Shown: one piece after another, positions 23,865 to 25,629 of the stretch
How positions within the stretch are numbered: position 1 is the first letter of the stretch
Layout of the letters: every line of letters begins with the position of its first letter
NCBI GenBank assembly: GCA_947584825.1
Contig: CANPWR010000008.1
Coordinates: 1-25,629, forward strand
Reading direction: 5' to 3'
Length of the DNA stretch: 25,629 nucleotides
Source of the DNA: an uncultured Clostridia bacterium
GTDB taxonomy: Bacteria > Bacillota > Clostridia > Oscillospirales > Ruminococcaceae
Position numbers and translations under genes: made by a program
The notes under the pieces: generated by a model
Database searches by the model: none
What the model was told of the DNA's origin: nothing
Seen by the model: the letters and a program-made list of their open reading frames with translations, nothing else

Positions 23865-25022
23865 ATGACAAGCAATACTAACGGTGTTTTATTTGAACCG
23901 CAAACTCAGGTGGGACCTCTTGGAATCATCGGAATGAACGGAACTCAGGAGCTTTGTGCTAAAATCGACGGATACCTTACAAAATGGGCTGCTGAAAGCG
24001 GAATTATCAAGGACAGCTATCTGATAGAAGTCGATTGTCCGAGGTTCGCATCAGGTGACGGAAAGGGTATTATAAAATCTACCGTGCGGGGCGACGACCT
24101 GTTTATCATCTGCGACGTAGGAAACTACAACTGCACATACGATTATTTCGGAATGAAGAACCATATGTCCCCAGACGACCACTATCAGGATCTAAAAAGA
24201 ATTATTCAGGCTGCCGGAGGAAAAGCGCATAGGATCAATGTTATAATGCCCATTCTCTACGGCGGAAGACAGCACAGAAGAAGCTACCGTGAATCTTTAG
24301 ACTGTGCCGTTGCACTTCAAGAGCTTGAAGCTATGGGCGTTTCAAACATTCTCACCTTTGACGCTCACGATCCTCGTGTACAGAACGCAGTACCGCTGAT
24401 GGGCTTTGACAATGTTATCCCGTCTTATCAGGTATTAAAAGCAATGTTCAGAAATCTTGACGACATTGTTATAGACAAGGACCACTTTATGATTATCTCC
24501 CCTGACGAGGGTGCTATTAACAGAAATATGTATTATGCTTCAGTTTTAAGTGTTAATCTCGGAATGTTCTACAAAAGACGTGACTACTCAACTGTTGTAA
24601 ACGGAAGAAACCCGATTATTGCTCACGAATATTTGGGTAACGACGTCGAGGGCAAGGACGTTTTCGTCGCAGACGACATTATATCTTCCGGAGAATCTGT
24701 GCTCGATCTCGCTTATGAACTTAAAAAGAGAAAGGCAAGAAAAATCTACGCATATGCTACCTATGCAATATTCACAAACGGTCTTGAGAAATTCGATACA
24801 GCTGTTAAAGACGGCATAATCGACGGCGTTTTCGGAACAAATCTAACCTATCGTTCTCCTGAGCTTTTAAGCAGAGACTGGTTCTATGAGGTTGACGTTT
24901 CAAAATACATTGCATATTTCATAGCGTCGTTGAATCACGATTTATCAATATCATCTATAATTGATCCGCACGAAAAAATAAAAAATCTTCTTGAACAACA
25001 CAAACATTTGACTGTCAGATAA
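23865..25022 (+). CDS. prs: Ribose-phosphate pyrophosphokinase, long divergent form
   Basis: PRPP synthetase family protein: ribose 5-phosphate + ATP to PRPP + AMP, feeding nucleotide, His and Trp synthesis. At 385 residues it is longer than the usual 310-320. The Prs core is visible as MPILYGGRQHRRSYRES (128-144), ILTFDAHDP (162-170) and the PRPP-binding loop DVFVADDIISSGESV (265-279). The classic loop is closer to VDDxIDTAGT, so this is a divergent branch. Extra residues occur at the N terminus and around 94-112. The start ATG at 23865 has AAGGAG 7 bases upstream; the frame stays open to 23712, inside potD, but that part is not expected to be translated. It is 23 bases after potD and ends at a strong terminator. 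Confidence 0.85.
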   Translation: MTSNTNGVLFEPQTQVGPLGIIGMNGTQELCAKIDGYLTKWAAESGIIKDSYLIEVDCPRFASGDGKGIIKSTVRGDDLFIICDVGNYNCTYDYFGMKNHMSPDDHYQDLKRIIQAAGGKAHRINVIMPILYGGRQHRRSYRESLDCAVALQELEAMGVSNILTFDAHDPRVQNAVPLMGFDNVIPSYQVLKAMFRNLDDIVIDKDHFMIISPDEGAINRNMYYASVLSVNLGMFYKRRDYSTVVNGRNPIIAHEYLGNDVEGKDVFVADDIISSGESVLDLAYELKKRKARKIYAYATYAIFTNGLEKFDTAVKDGIIDGVFGTNLTYRSPELLSRDWFYEVDVSKYIAYFIASLNHDLSISSIIDPHEKIKNLLEQHKHLTVR

Positions 25023-25029
25023 AAATATA

Positions 25030-25062
25030 AGGTGTACATCTAATTTCGATGTACACCTTTTT
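25030..25062 (+). terminator. Rho-independent terminator of the pot-prs operon
   Basis: A perfect 11-bp stem, AGGTGTACATC (25030-25040) and GATGTACACCT (25048-25058), with a 7-base loop and a TTTTT run (25058-25062). It starts 8 bases after the prs stop. On the other strand it lies just after the HAD gene, followed by TTATATTTTTA, so it may serve both converging genes. Confidence 0.92.
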
Positions 25063-25070
25063 AATTCTCA

Positions 25071-25629
25071 CTATAAAATCCATTTTTCCAAATACTTTGC
25101 CGCTCCGTCATTATCGTTATTTTCTGTTACATCATCAGCAGCTTCTTTAACCTCCTCAATGGCATTACCCATAGCTATACCTTTACCGCAGCGTTTCAAC
25201 ATTTCCAAATCAACATAATCGTCTCCGAACGCAATAATATCATTTGGCGAAATTGACAGCGTTTTTACAATCTCGCCTATCGCTCTTTCCTTTGACGCAC
25301 CCTGCTTTGAATACTTATACCAGTCAACGTCTAAAAATCTCGTAAAAGTACAATTTTCCACACTTTCCGCAATCTTTTGAGCCTTTGAATAATCGTTTAT
25401 TTGTATACATATTTTCAAAGAGCTTTCGTAAAAATCAGTATAATCGGTATGAATGATTTCTCCCCAATCCGAATAATTCGGATTAATTTTATAGTTCCAG
25501 TAATGTCCGTTCAATGTGTCTACTGTGATTTCACACTCGTTATTAGTAACGGATAAAGCCGTTTTAATAAGCGTTCTTGTTTCCGATTCGGAAAACATAC
25601 AAGTATAAATTATATTCCCATTATATGTA
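25071..25629 (-). CDS. HAD-superfamily Cof-type phosphatase (5' end cut by window edge)
   Basis: C-terminal part of a Cof-like sugar-phosphate/flavin phosphatase. The frame stays open to the last base of the window. Its first residues there (YNGNIIY) match the conserved NGA-type motif that follows the DxDGT nucleophile region in Cof proteins, so roughly 80-90 N-terminal residues, including the nucleophile Asp, are outside. A C2 cap domain fills the middle. GASKERAIGEIVKTL contains the conserved Lys, and FGDDYVDLEML is the last HAD motif, binding Mg2+. GKGIAMGNAIEEVKEAAD and NDNDGAAKYLEKW are the usual Cof ending. It converges on prs. The substrate cannot be told from sequence. Confidence 0.9.
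   Translation of the reverse strand, partial: TYNGNIIYTCMFSESETRTLIKTALSVTNNECEITVDTLNGHYWNYKINPNYSDWGEIIHTDYTDFYESSLKICIQINDYSKAQKIAESVENCTFTRFLDVDWYKYSKQGASKERAIGEIVKTLSISPNDIIAFGDDYVDLEMLKRCGKGIAMGNAIEEVKEAADDVTENNDNDGAAKYLEKWIL

Overview
The window is AT-rich and densely packed, with short gaps, frequent 1-8 base overlaps and strong GGAGG-type ribosome binding sites. It carries hprK, rapZ, whiA and paired M16 peptidases of the YmfF/YmfH type. Together these point to a low-GC Gram-positive of the class Clostridia, perhaps a Ruminococcaceae/Oscillospiraceae gut anaerobe. That placement is inferred from gene content and protein style, not from a database search. I see no rRNA, tRNA, insertion sequence, prophage or CRISPR array.

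Layout. Bases 1-251 hold the 5' part of rpsO (minus strand), with its own promoter and a structured leader (252-408). From 483 to 19406 sixteen genes all read on the minus strand. In transcription order they are: murD, two M42 aminopeptidases, a GNAT acetyltransferase, a methionine gamma-lyase-like PLP enzyme, hprK, a YcdX-type PHP phosphatase, murB, rapZ, whiA, a small membrane protein, dnaE, an inactive and an active M16 peptidase, lgt and folD. A good sigma-A promoter (19479-19507) drives murD, and a candidate internal promoter lies just after dnaE (5270-5298). From 19678 to 25022 the plus strand carries potA-potB-potC-potD-prs, a polyamine ABC importer followed by a divergent PRPP synthetase. 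This unit starts from a near-consensus promoter (19599-19627), has a second promoter just before potD (22425-22453), and ends at a strong hairpin terminator (25030-25062). A HAD/Cof phosphatase converges on it from the right edge and is cut by the window end.

How the genes fit together. The minus-strand block joins peptidoglycan precursor synthesis (murD, murB), carbon-status signalling (hprK, rapZ), the WhiA regulator, replication (dnaE), peptide turnover (M42, M16), lipoprotein maturation (lgt) and one-carbon metabolism (folD). It is mostly a conserved Clostridia neighbourhood, but the YvcK/gluconeogenesis-factor gene that usually sits between rapZ and whiA is absent. Lgt in this block would lipidate PotD, the lipoprotein of the plus-strand block.

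I found no clearly new multi-gene system. The observations most worth checking are: a potB start codon whose Shine-Dalgarno lies 29 bases away with a perfect 7-bp hairpin between them, and a similar arrangement before the GNAT gene; a PotD lipoprotein with an extra C-terminal membrane anchor; a long divergent Prs in the polyamine operon; a highly acidic tail on Lgt; and the rpsO leader.
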